Below, piece by piece: positions 5,871 to 12,980 of a stretch of DNA of 14,387 bases (its first letter is position 1; each line of letters opens with the position of its first letter). Under the pieces are notes generated by a model that ran no database searches, had not been told where the DNA came from, and saw nothing but the letters and a program-made list of their open reading frames with translations. Position numbers and translations under genes: made by a program. Source of the stretch: SAR324 cluster bacterium (lineage in GTDB: Bacteria > SAR324 > NAC60-12); contig JAKUUF010000029.1 of assembly GCA_022448705.1 (NCBI GenBank), positions 1-14,387 on the forward strand. Direction: 5' to 3'.

Positions 5871-8606
5871 TTATTCCTCAACACTTTCCGGTTGCTCTGA
5901 AAGTTTGGGGATTCCCAGATCTTTCTGTACCTGGTCTGATACCTTATTAAGTTCTTGTGCTTTTCTGTAACGGGAGCTGGCACGCTGATTAACTTTTTCT
6001 AAATCTTTTTGTGTACGAATGATGGTTGGTCGAATGAAAATCAGAAGATTTATTTTCTCGAATTGATCCTGTTTACTGCGGAAAAACCAGCCGATCAGAG
6101 GCAGATCTCCAAATCCGGGTATCTTGCTCTGATTACGTGCAACTTTTTCTTTTATTAATCCTCCAAGGACAATGATCTCACCATCTTCTGCAATAACAGA
6201 GGTTTTGATGGTTCTCTTAAAAATAGTTATTGCTTCTGCTCCAGGATTTACTACATCACTTGATTCCTGGGCAATATCGAGTCGAATACTGCTTTCTCCA
6301 CTGATTTGCGGTTTAATTTCAAGTTTGATACCAACTTCCTTGAATTGGTATTCTTTTGTGGAAATGTTGCTTGCACTGGTGACAGTTTTTGGTGAGACAG
6401 GAACGACTGAAACAACGTTAATGTTCGGAACTTCACCCTCCTGTGGGTTATTGATAATCATCAACTGCGGGTTTGCAAGAACATTCACATCATTATTATC
6501 CTGAACTGCTTTCACAAATGCCCCGAAACTGAAAAATTCCCTTCCACCCAGGCTTATTGTATTACCGTTCAAGACACCGATTGTGGCGCTATCTGCAGCA
6601 ACTGCAGCGGTTCCACCGGTAGTTGCGTCTCCGGTAAATGCCCCTCCTCCAGGGAAACCTCCTGTAATCACACGGCCGCTATTAGTTGCCCCGGCAGCTT
6701 TCCAGTTGATTCCTAAATCCAGACTTTTTGTTAATGAAACTTCCATCACAAGTGCCTCTACATATACCTGCATTCTTGGCACATCAAGATCGCTTATTAT
6801 CTGATCAAGTGTTTTGAATGCGTCTGCTGGGGCAAAAATAAGCAGGGAGTTGGTTGCTTCATCTGCGCTGATTGAAATTTCAGATTGATTCCCTGCATCT
6901 GCAATATTTGCCTGTTGCCCTTCTTCCGGTTTTTGTTCCACATCTTTCCGGGCAACTTCGGTAATTTTTCCGGTAACCTCTTTAAGCATAACAGCAAGGT
7001 CTTTTGCAACTGCATGCTGAAGGTGATATAGCTTAAAATTACTTTGAATTTTCCCGCTTTCCTGAAAGACATCCAACTGCTTGATTAATGATAATATTCG
7101 TTCAATTTCCAGCCTTCCAGCGATAATAATTAAAGCGTTCAGACGTTCTTCTTCAATTATTTTTACGGGACTTGATTTCGTGGTTTTACCTTCACCTTTG
7201 CCAGCAATAATTTGGTCCGAAAAAATTTTCGTCAACAGGCTGGCCATTCTTTTGGCAGTAGTGTATTTCAGTTGAACCAGTTTAAGTTGAATTTCACCGG
7301 AACTTCCCTGCTCGGTATCAAGTTTTTGAATCAGCTGAAGAACTCGGTCAGTTGCCAGTCGGTCCGCGATGATAATAAGTGCGTTCAGCCTGGGTTCCGC
7401 AATTATTTTGACAGGACTTCCTGCAGCGGTATCTCCTTCACCTTTTCCAGCCACAATCTTATCCGCGAAAATCTTTGAGAGCAATGGAGCCAATGTTGTG
7501 GCAGAAGCATATTCCAGCAGCTGAAGTTTTATTTGGCGGTTACCCCTTGGTATATCAAGTTGGTTTACCAGTTCTATTATTTGCCTGGTTGTTACAGGAT
7601 TTGTAATGATAATCAGTGCATTAAAAGGTGCAAATGGCACAATTTTAATTGAGGCGGTTTTTGGAAAAACTGTTGTAATGAGGGGAACAAGTTTTGTCGC
7701 TTCAGAATATTTAAGTTCATGAATAGTAGTGGTTGCACCTTCTACCGGGACATCAACCTGCTCAATCAATTCAACAATCTCGTCAGTAATCTCTCGATCT
7801 GCGACGATAAATAGTGAGTTCAAGCGTGCCTCAATCAGGAGCTTGAATTGGGCAGGCTTGCCTTTCCGGACCAGGCTGGAAAACAATTCTGAAACTGTTT
7901 TGTGAATTTCTGAAACGTCATTGTGCACTATTTGCTGCAAAGTGACTATCTGCTCAATTCCTTCCGGTAGTGATGTGTCGAGCAATCGGATCAGTTCCAC
8001 TATTCTGCTTACGTTTGATTCAACATCTATAACAATCAGCGTGTTCAAAGGCTCGTATGCCAGGAGAGCGCCTGTTTTGGAAAAAATAGGCTGCAGAGTT
8101 GCCTGAATGCTTTTCAAGTCGGCCTGTTTTATTGGTATGAGGCGCATCACATAGTTGCCTCCTTTTGCCTTGAATGTATCTCCATCACGCGAAATTGGCA
8201 GTCGCGAGAAACGTGCTTCTGCTGCAGGAAGAATTTCGACAACATTGCTTCTGTCTTTGCGAACCATTGTAAGTCCCTGACTGGCAAGTATTTTTTCAAA
8301 AAAGAAAAAGGCATCCTCCTGACTTACTTTGAAATTACGAGGGGCTGTGATGGACATTTGCCCACGCAGATTTTTCTCTTCATAAACAAAAACAGTTCCT
8401 GTTTTTTCTGAGATGATTTTGATGAATTCTTTGAGGACAAGTGTTTGTGGAAGATTTATTGTTACCTTGGATTTATTAGACTTTTTTGCTGCATCGACTT
8501 CAATGGGCAGAGTGAAGTGAAATAAAAACAGGAACAGCAAGAACAGACCTTTATGGAACGGGAATCCAAGGTGCCATTTGGAATTGATAGACAATCGGTG
8601 AATCAT
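5871..8606 (-). CDS. gspD: Type II secretion system secretin GspD, with expanded N-domain repeats
   Basis: 911 residues, clearly longer than the usual 600-750 of GspD. It forms the multimeric outer-membrane channel through which folded proteins leave the cell. A signal peptide (hydrophobic core about 20-33, cleavage near VDAA-KK, 37-42) is followed by an N0 domain (about 47-128), then about six N-type repeats (about 152-212, 219-287, 293-353, 358-433, 438-515, 523-611), most ending in the pattern 'RLN.LIII...... I..LI..LD'. Residues 612-865 are the secretin barrel, with a Gly-rich loop (649-677), VLANPQLMIINNPQEGEVPNI, GFGDLPLIGWFF (831-842) and the closing NLLIFIRPTII (853-863). A 46-residue charged tail may dock the channel. 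Family GspDs normally have N0 plus three repeats. It starts 20 bp after ispD and is followed 24 bp later by scpA. PilQ or other secretins are less likely given gspM and gspN nearby. Confidence 0.93.
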   Translation of the reverse strand: MIHRLSINSKWHLGFPFHKGLFLLFLFLFHFTLPIEVDAAKKSNKSKVTINLPQTLVLKEFIKIISEKTGTVFVYEEKNLRGQMSITAPRNFKVSQEDAFFFFEKILASQGLTMVRKDRSNVVEILPAAEARFSRLPISRDGDTFKAKGGNYVMRLIPIKQADLKSIQATLQPIFSKTGALLAYEPLNTLIVIDVESNVSRIVELIRLLDTSLPEGIEQIVTLQQIVHNDVSEIHKTVSELFSSLVRKGKPAQFKLLIEARLNSLFIVADREITDEIVELIEQVDVPVEGATTTIHELKYSEATKLVPLITTVFPKTASIKIVPFAPFNALIIITNPVTTRQIIELVNQLDIPRGNRQIKLQLLEYASATTLAPLLSKIFADKIVAGKGEGDTAAGSPVKIIAEPRLNALIIIADRLATDRVLQLIQKLDTEQGSSGEIQLKLVQLKYTTAKRMASLLTKIFSDQIIAGKGEGKTTKSSPVKIIEEERLNALIIIAGRLEIERILSLIKQLDVFQESGKIQSNFKLYHLQHAVAKDLAVMLKEVTGKITEVARKDVEQKPEEGQQANIADAGNQSEISISADEATNSLLIFAPADAFKTLDQIISDLDVPRMQVYVEALVMEVSLTKSLDLGINWKAAGATNSGRVITGGFPGGGAFTGDATTGGTAAVAADSATIGVLNGNTISLGGREFFSFGAFVKAVQDNNDVNVLANPQLMIINNPQEGEVPNINVVSVVPVSPKTVTSASNISTKEYQFKEVGIKLEIKPQISGESSIRLDIAQESSDVVNPGAEAITIFKRTIKTSVIAEDGEIIVLGGLIKEKVARNQSKIPGFGDLPLIGWFFRSKQDQFEKINLLIFIRPTIIRTQKDLEKVNQRASSRYRKAQELNKVSDQVQKDLGIPKLSEQPESVEE
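7065..7535 (-). repeat. Tandem intragenic duplication in gspD (period 246 bp)
   Basis: Codons 358-432 (7535-7311) and 440-514 (7289-7065) of gspD encode two N-type repeats in register at an offset of 82 codons. The best aligned part, from KIF.D.I.AGKGEG through SPVKII.E.RLNALIIIA to LI..LD, matches at about 36 of 53 residues by eye, and the DNA is visibly similar as well (for example the shared blocks around 7190 and 7436). This marks these two as the most recent duplication among the six repeats. Confidence 0.85.
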
Positions 8607-8626
8607 GCGGGTGAGATGGTAATTAG

Positions 8627-9325
8627 TTACTTAATTCTAACATGATTCAATGAATTTATAATCCATCTGGCTTGTTCTAAATCAGCTGGAGTGGTGATTT
8701 TTATATTATGCACTTCCCCTTCTACAGACGCAACTCTTTGGGGGGTATTTTCAAGCAGAGATGCATCGTCGGTAACTTCTGTATTTTTTGCCTTTGCCTT
8801 TGATGATGCGGCATATATCAGTTCAGGACGAAATCCCTGAGGGGTTTGAACGGAATATAATCCCCTCCGGTCTACAACATTGGTTTTTTCCTCAGTTATG
8901 CGGCGGACAGTGTCATTAATGGGCAGTACAGGAATTGCGGCATCATGCCTGTGTGTTGCGTCCAAAATGCGATCTATCAAATTTGAGCTGCAAAAAGGAC
9001 GGGCTCCGTCATGTATCAATACAGCGTCAGGAATATTTTTTTCCTTCATAACCTCCACCAGTGCATTATGTACCGAGTCCTGTCTGCGCTTGCCACCTTT
9101 AACAAGGATAACTTCTTCAGGTATCAACTTTTTTATCAATTGATGATCCTGGAGAGATGCTGCCAAATAAATCTTCCGGATTCTTGAATGCTTTAAGAAT
9201 GGTTCCAGGCTAGTCTCAAGTATTGTACTTGTTCCTAAGGGAAGAAGCAATTTATTGCGATTCTCTCCCATGCGAGAACCTTTCCCTGCAGCAACTATAA
9301 CAGCAACGGCATGCTCTCCAGTCAT
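8627..9325 (-). CDS. ispD: 2-C-methyl-D-erythritol 4-phosphate cytidylyltransferase
   Basis: 232 residues from the ATG at 9325, the usual length of IspD. It transfers CMP from CTP to methylerythritol 4-phosphate in the non-mevalonate isoprenoid pathway. The nucleotide-binding loop VAAGKGSRMG is near the N-terminus (about 11-20), with the conserved Lys of 'NRNKLLLPLG' following. Further family motifs are HDGARPF (about 105-111), PINDTVR (135-141), LYSVQTPQGF (156-165), TDDASL (185-190) and NIKITTPADL (207-216). A TTG three codons upstream (9334) could also start the frame, but the ATG fits the family N-terminus. It is the first gene of the minus-strand block, 20 bp before gspD. The usual partner ispF, often fused or adjacent, is absent here. 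No Shine-Dalgarno sequence is visible. Confidence 0.96.
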   Translation of the reverse strand: MTGEHAVAVIVAAGKGSRMGENRNKLLLPLGTSTILETSLEPFLKHSRIRKIYLAASLQDHQLIKKLIPEEVILVKGGKRRQDSVHNALVEVMKEKNIPDAVLIHDGARPFCSSNLIDRILDATHRHDAAIPVLPINDTVRRITEEKTNVVDRRGLYSVQTPQGFRPELIYAASSKAKAKNTEVTDDASLLENTPQRVASVEGEVHNIKITTPADLEQARWIINSLNHVRIK

Positions 9326-9596
9326 TTGAAGCAATTCAGTTTAAATTTTGAAAACAATAATGACTTTCTTTTTATACATCTCTAAGTTTCTTTTGGACAG
9401 ACTGAAAAAGTATAACAGCAAAAGCACAGAAAAAAATGGTTGATATGTTTTCTTAAACAATATTAGCAATATATCGGACTTGTAAAAAAGATCATACAAA
9501 CTAAAATATCACTGAGCAAGCTACTGAAAATTTTTTTAATATTTTCTTCTGATGCTTATAAATTTAAGTATTAACCACAAATTCAAATAACGAAAT
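9326..9596. promoter_or_regulatory. Divergent intergenic region between ispD and the dehydrogenase gene
   Basis: An AT-rich 271-bp stretch that must hold the promoters for both directions. On the plus strand TTGTAA (9480-9485) lies 16 bp before TAAAAT (9502-9507), a plausible but weak sigma-70-type promoter that would give a leader of about 80 nt. On the minus strand TATACT (revcomp near 9408-9413) resembles a -10 element without a convincing -35. I see no operator palindrome, riboswitch or small gene in it. Confidence 0.4.
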
Positions 9597-10499
9597 ATGT
9601 CTGAAAATACAGCATTTATTGGACTAGGTGTGATGGGTTATCCTATGGCAGGATTCTTAGCCAAAGCCGGTCATAACGTAACAGTATATAACCGCACCAC
9701 CTCTAAAGCAGAGAAATGGGTAAAGGAGTATGGAGGTAAACTTGCCCTGACTCCTGCAGAGGCTGCAAAAAATGCAGCTTTTATTTTTGCATGTGTAGGT
9801 AACGATGATGATTTGCGCTCCGTTACCACGGGTAAAGATGGTGCTTTTTCCGCAATGAATTCCGGAGCAATGTTTGTAGATCATACAACTGCTTCGGCCA
9901 AAGTAGCACGTGAATTGTCTGATGCTGCCAAAAAACTTGATTGCACTTCGCTTGATGCTCCCGTTTCTGGAGGCCAGGCCGGGGCAGAAAATGGAGTCCT
10001 GACTGTGATGGTGGGAGGTGATCAGAAAAGTTTTAATAGAGCAGAACCGCTTATTCGTAATTACGCAAAAATGATAAAACTATTGGGGCCTGCAGGATTT
10101 GGTCAGCTCACTAAGATGGTTAATCAGATTTGCATTGCCGGTCTTGTACAAGGCCTTGCTGAAGGGATTCATTTTGCAAAAGCAGTTGGATTGGATGTAG
10201 AAGCAGTGATAGAAACCATTTCCAAAGGTGCAGCCCAATCGTGGCAAATGGAGAACCGTTATAAAACCATGAACGATAACTTTTTTGATTATGGTTTTGC
10301 GGTTGACTGGATGCGCAAAGATTTAGCAATTGCACTGGAAGAGGCACGTGCAAACCAGGCTCATCTGCCTGTAGCAGCATTGGTTGATCAATTTTATTCA
10401 GAAGTGCAGGCTCTCGGGGGGAATCGATGGGATACTTCCAGTTTAATTGCACGGTTGGAAGCGATGAAAAACGGAAACAGCAGCAAAAGTAAATCATGA
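9597..10499 (+). CDS. Beta-hydroxyacid dehydrogenase (3-hydroxyisobutyrate dehydrogenase family)
   Basis: 300 residues, normal for the family. These cytoplasmic enzymes interconvert beta-hydroxyacids and semialdehydes with NAD(P). The N-terminal Rossmann motif is FIGLGVMGYPMAGFL (7-21). After beta-strand 2 the residues YNRTTSK (31-37), with Arg-Thr in place of an acidic residue, favour NADPH, as in glyoxylate or succinic semialdehyde reductases. The substrate-binding block DAPVSGGQAGAENG (120-133), the catalytic Lys K173 in GQLTKMVNQ, and the KDL motif (241-243) that contacts the cofactor are all present. The C-terminus is all-helical with a Ser/Lys-rich tail. The exact substrate (3-hydroxyisobutyrate, glyoxylate or succinic semialdehyde) cannot be fixed from sequence. 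Immediately downstream, overlapping by ATGA, is the apparent relic of an aldehyde dehydrogenase, which would suit an MmsA/MmsB-like pair. No Shine-Dalgarno sequence precedes the ATG. Confidence 0.9.
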   Translation: MSENTAFIGLGVMGYPMAGFLAKAGHNVTVYNRTTSKAEKWVKEYGGKLALTPAEAAKNAAFIFACVGNDDDLRSVTTGKDGAFSAMNSGAMFVDHTTASAKVARELSDAAKKLDCTSLDAPVSGGQAGAENGVLTVMVGGDQKSFNRAEPLIRNYAKMIKLLGPAGFGQLTKMVNQICIAGLVQGLAEGIHFAKAVGLDVEAVIETISKGAAQSWQMENRYKTMNDNFFDYGFAVDWMRKDLAIALEEARANQAHLPVAALVDQFYSEVQALGGNRWDTSSLIARLEAMKNGNSSKSKS

Positions 10500-10609
10500 A
10501 TGATTTTGAAGGAAAAATTCTGATTGATGGTAAATAGCATCCTCCTGAATCAGCAGAAACCATTGAAGGTTAGTGGGTCATAACAACAACCTCAGAGAGA
10601 GGAATTTTC
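10496..10609 (+). pseudogene. Decayed aldehyde dehydrogenase N-terminus (tentative)
   Basis: The stop of the dehydrogenase gene overlaps an ATG (ATGA, 10496-10499). Reading from that ATG gives MNDFEGKILIDGK, a TAG at 10535-10537, HPPESAETIEG, a second TAG at 10571-10573, then WVITTTSERG. This resembles the opening of aldehyde dehydrogenases, which commonly read 'K.LIDG.W..P.SGETIEV.NP'; the first TAG falls exactly where the conserved Trp (TGG) is expected. The rest of a roughly 480-residue enzyme is absent, so this would be a small remnant left after deletion. The similarity is short (about 24 residues) and judged by eye. Confidence 0.4.
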
Positions 10610-10734
10610 CTGAAAAAATTGAATGTCTTATTTGGGAGCATGAAGATGAACTTACTAAAATGTTTCGGAGTAAGTTATTCATGAAATCACTGCTGAAATC
10701 AGTTTACTAGTCAGTCATGAACTCTCTTGTATGA

Positions 10735-10751
10735 CCCCAAAGATTTTGGGG
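10735..10751. other. Perfect 7-bp hairpin CCCCAAA-GAT-TTTGGGG
   Basis: A symmetric stem-loop with a three-base loop in the gap before thrH. No T-run follows on either strand, so it is not a standard intrinsic terminator. It could be an mRNA end or an operator, but nothing in the sequence decides between these. Confidence 0.5.
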
Positions 10752-10793
10752 AAACCTTGAAGATATCTTTTCTTAATCAAGACTATCCCTTCA

Positions 10794-10821
10794 TTCATAA
10801 TGACTGGCAATTATATATAAT
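10794..10821 (+). promoter_or_regulatory. Candidate promoter for thrH-rlmB
   Basis: A perfect TATAAT (10816-10821) within TATATATAAT lies about 80 bp before the thrH start. The best -35 at 16 bp spacing is TTCATA (10794-10799), a poor match to TTGACA. The -10 is good but the region is AT-rich, so confidence is modest. Confidence 0.35.
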
Positions 10822-10901
10822 TTCAGTAGATTGAGAGAGTGCCATTACACTTTAATCAGTCTTCTGCATTCACATGAATTCTTTATTTTTTTGAAATATA
10901 A

Positions 10902-11534
10902 ATGACGCGTGCAGGCAAAATGTTAGTAGTGTTTCTTGATCTGGAAGGAGTATTGATTCCTGAAATCTGGGTCGGTCTGGCAGAGGTTACCAGGATTGAA
11001 GAATTAAAGCTGACTACCCAGGATATTTCTGATTATGATGAACTGATGAAACACCGGCTGAAAATCTGTGACCTGCATAACTTAACTCTGAAAGACATTC
11101 ATAAAGTAGTTGAAAATATTGAGCCTCTTGATGGTGCACTTGAATTCCTGACATGGCTTAGAGAAAGAAATGAAGTTGTAATCCTTTCTGATACTTACCG
11201 CGAATTTATCAAGCCTTTGCTGCATAAGCTGCAGTACCCTACTGTGCTATGCCATTCATTGAAATTAGATGGAAATTGCAGAATTGTAGATTATTGCCTG
11301 AGAATGAAAGACCAGAAGCGTTTCGCAGTAAAAGCATTTAATGAGTTAAAGTACCATAGCATTGCAGTGGGTGATTCCTATAATGATATCAATATGCTGA
11401 AGGAAGCAAATCAGGGAATATTATTCCGTACGACTGAAAAAATAGCTGCTGAATATCCAGATTTCCCTGTGGTTCATGAATATGAAGAGCTAAGAAATGC
11501 TTTGGAACGCATAACAGGCAGTGACAAGAATTAA
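10902..11534 (+). CDS. thrH: ThrH, phosphoserine phosphatase / phosphoserine:homoserine phosphotransferase
   Basis: 210 residues (the Pseudomonas enzyme is about 205). ThrH is a cytoplasmic HAD-superfamily protein that hydrolyses phosphoserine and, in Pseudomonas, can pass the phosphate to homoserine, linking serine and threonine synthesis. Visible motifs are the nucleophile motif FLDLEGVLIPEIW (11-23, nucleophile D13, acid/base E15, the DLEGV variant typical of ThrH), motif II VILSDT (93-98), motif III around MKDQKR (135-140, Lys) and motif IV GDSYNDINML (157-166). The middle cap region 'DYDELMKHRL' also matches the family. An in-frame ATG at codon 7 (10920) gives 204 residues and may be the true start; no Shine-Dalgarno sequence supports either. 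The end overlaps the rlmB start by 14 nt, implying coupling. The second activity cannot be proven from sequence. Confidence 0.92.
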   Translation: MTRAGKMLVVFLDLEGVLIPEIWVGLAEVTRIEELKLTTQDISDYDELMKHRLKICDLHNLTLKDIHKVVENIEPLDGALEFLTWLRERNEVVILSDTYREFIKPLLHKLQYPTVLCHSLKLDGNCRIVDYCLRMKDQKRFAVKAFNELKYHSIAVGDSYNDINMLKEANQGILFRTTEKIAAEYPDFPVVHEYEELRNALERITGSDKN

Positions 11535-12291
11535 AGATTCAAGGAGTAGTTCCCATAAGGAATTGCTTTATGGCGTACAACCCGTATGCGCAGCGTTACG
11601 GCACAGAAAAAGGCAGTTTTCAGAATTATACATAAAAAGCGGTAAAAACAATTCCGGACGCATTAGGGAAATCCAGGAGCTTGCAGAAGAGCTCGGGATA
11701 ACTTTAAATGAAGTTCCAGGGAATAAATTGACAGAAATGTGTCCTGATGCGGTTCATCAGGGTGTGGTTCTGCGCTGTGGTATCCTGCCTTTTTCTCCCA
11801 TCTCTGTTTTGCCTCTACCGGTAGAAGGTAAACTGCCGTTGATTGTTGTATTGGATCAGATTGAAGATCCACACAATCTGGGAGCGGTCCTGCGTACCTG
11901 TGGTTTTTTTGATGTCAGCGCTGTGGTTGTCTCAAAAGATCACTCATGCGGATTAACTCCTGTTGTATCCAAATCTTCTTCCGGAGTTGCAGAATGGCTA
12001 CCTGTTATCTCCGTGACCAACCTCACAAGGTTTCTTCAGAAACAAAAATCTGAAGGATACTGGATTGTCGGGCTTGCGGAAGAATCTAATCAGTCTGTCA
12101 GTCAACTGGTAAGGGACAAACCCCTTATATTAGTAATGGGTAATGAAGGACGGGGAATTCGTCCTTTAATTCGTAAGCAATGTGACTGGCTTGTCAGTAT
12201 TGCCGGAAACCCTGAAGTGTCCTCCCTCAATGTCAGCAATGCAGCCGCGATTGCTCTTAACCATTTTTATGTCCTGCCAGAATCCACTTAA
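11521..12291 (+). CDS. rlmB: 23S rRNA 2'-O-methyltransferase of the TrmH/RlmB family
   Basis: 256 residues with a GTG start, close to the 240-260 of RlmB, which methylates the ribose of G2251 (E. coli numbering) in the peptidyl-transferase loop of 23S rRNA using S-adenosylmethionine. The N-terminal substrate-binding domain (about 14-85) begins ELLYGVQPVCAAL and ends DAVHQGVVLRC. The C-terminal SpoU knot domain carries all three motifs: LDQIEDPHNLGAVLRTC (111-127, with the catalytic-region N and R), LILVMGNEGRGI (202-213) and SLNVSNAAAIAL (235-246). The GTG lies inside the end of thrH (14-nt overlap); an internal TTG at 11560 just before LLYGV is a less likely alternative. The closest alternatives are other TrmH-family enzymes, but the N-terminal domain with YGV..V favours RlmB. 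Confidence 0.9.
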   Translation: MTRIKDSRSSSHKELLYGVQPVCAALRHRKRQFSELYIKSGKNNSGRIREIQELAEELGITLNEVPGNKLTEMCPDAVHQGVVLRCGILPFSPISVLPLPVEGKLPLIVVLDQIEDPHNLGAVLRTCGFFDVSAVVVSKDHSCGLTPVVSKSSSGVAEWLPVISVTNLTRFLQKQKSEGYWIVGLAEESNQSVSQLVRDKPLILVMGNEGRGIRPLIRKQCDWLVSIAGNPEVSSLNVSNAAAIALNHFYVLPEST

Positions 12292-12293
12292 CA

Positions 12294-12337
12294 AATATCC
12301 TGATTAAACCTTCTTGTGTTTAATTTGCAGGGATATT
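12294..12337. repeat. Imperfect inverted repeat (hairpin) after rlmB
   Basis: Begins three bases after the rlmB stop. The left arm AATATCCTGATTAAAC (12294-12309) pairs with the right arm GTTTAATTTGCAGGGATATT (12318-12337): seven base pairs next to an 8-nt loop, then three unpaired bases (and one bulged G), then about nine more pairs. No T-run follows directly. It could stabilise or process the thrH-rlmB mRNA 3' end. Confidence 0.55.
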
Positions 12338-12387
12338 GCACCACGAAAAAAACTCATTTTTTGCTGTACACAACTCTGCTGCCAAGT

Positions 12388-12409
12388 AATAACTTTAAAG
12401 TTATTTTTT
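12388..12409 (+). terminator. Weak intrinsic terminator candidate before fliJ
   Basis: An 18-bp perfect palindrome AATAACTTTAAAGTTATT runs straight into further Ts (a run of six, 12404-12409). The hairpin is all A/T except for one G-C pair, so it is weak, but the T-run and its position about 100 bp after rlmB fit a terminator for the thrH-rlmB transcript. Confidence 0.4.
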
Positions 12410-12476
12410 GAATGGTTTCTTATTGGCTGTATCTAAATAGTTTGCTGCGTAAATTTAATCATTATTATCTGGTGAC

Positions 12477-12917
12477 ATGCCTCGTTTCAGCCTGGAAACA
12501 GCTTTAAAAGTTCGAAAGAGACTTGAAAAGTTCTACCAGAAAGCACTTGCCGATGAGGTACAGGCAGAACAGCAATATAAAGAAAAGTTGGAGCTGATGA
12601 GCAGTGCCCTTGACGTGCATAATAAAGACTTGGACGATGCAAAGGAAAACGGACTTACTATTAGTCAGCTCATTTTAGGAGGCCATTTTCAACAGCGAAT
12701 TGAGCAGCAGATGGAACTTATTGAATATCAGCTGAAAGAACAGCAGGAAGTTGTGGATTTGAAACGTCATGAATTGACGCTGGCAACTCAAAAAAAACGA
12801 GTTCTTGAAATTCTAAAGGATAAAGAGAATAAAAAATACATTGATGAAATGGAACGTCTGGAACGTTTGGAAGCGGACGAAATTGCCCAAAATTACCGCC
12901 GTCATGCAAAAATTTAA
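12477..12917 (+). CDS. fliJ: Flagellar export protein FliJ
   Basis: 146 residues, the usual FliJ length. FliJ is a soluble coiled-coil stalk protein that fits into the FliI ATPase ring, contacts FlhA and helps recycle export chaperones in the flagellar type III export apparatus. The N-terminus PRFSLETALKVRKRLE matches the family opening 'F.LE..L..R', and the whole chain is a Glu/Gln/Lys/Leu-rich helix pair without Pro after the start, ending in 'DEMERLERLEADEIAQNYRRH', where FliJ proteins typically end in an acidic 'E...DE.A' stretch. It is the first gene of the flagellar group seen here; fliI, its usual upstream neighbour, is not present, and rlmB and a likely terminator precede it. The motE-like gene follows after 63 bp. 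Coiled-coil proteins are easily misassigned, but the context makes FliJ likely. Confidence 0.8.
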   Translation: MPRFSLETALKVRKRLEKFYQKALADEVQAEQQYKEKLELMSSALDVHNKDLDDAKENGLTISQLILGGHFQQRIEQQMELIEYQLKEQQEVVDLKRHELTLATQKKRVLEILKDKENKKYIDEMERLERLEADEIAQNYRRHAKI

Positions 12918-12980
12918 TAATTTTTACCCAATTTTCTTCAATCCTAATTCAGATTATTATTGCTAATCAACTGAAACAGT

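Larger units (their letters stand above)
10610..10901. other. Intergenic stretch without a recognisable gene
   Basis: Together with the relic before it, this forms a 400-bp plus-strand gap between the dehydrogenase gene and thrH. It contains a 45-codon plus-strand open frame (GTG 10573 to TAG 10710) with no recognised similarity, a perfect 7-bp hairpin at 10735-10751, and an AT-rich end with a TATAAT. I see no RNA gene or repeat in it. It may be the remains of a larger deleted coding region. Confidence 0.5.

Noticed and set aside
10535..10573. Two in-frame TAG codons after the hydroxyacid dehydrogenase, possibly recoded (pyrrolysine-like)
   Set aside because: TAG is used as a normal stop for gspN in the same window, the frame ends at a TGA after about 62 codons with no enzyme following, and a pseudogene explains it more simply.
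12430..12455. Possible sigma-54 promoter (TGGC ... TTGC) before fliJ
   Set aside because: The distance between the GG and GC elements is 17 bases, whereas sigma-54 promoters need 10.
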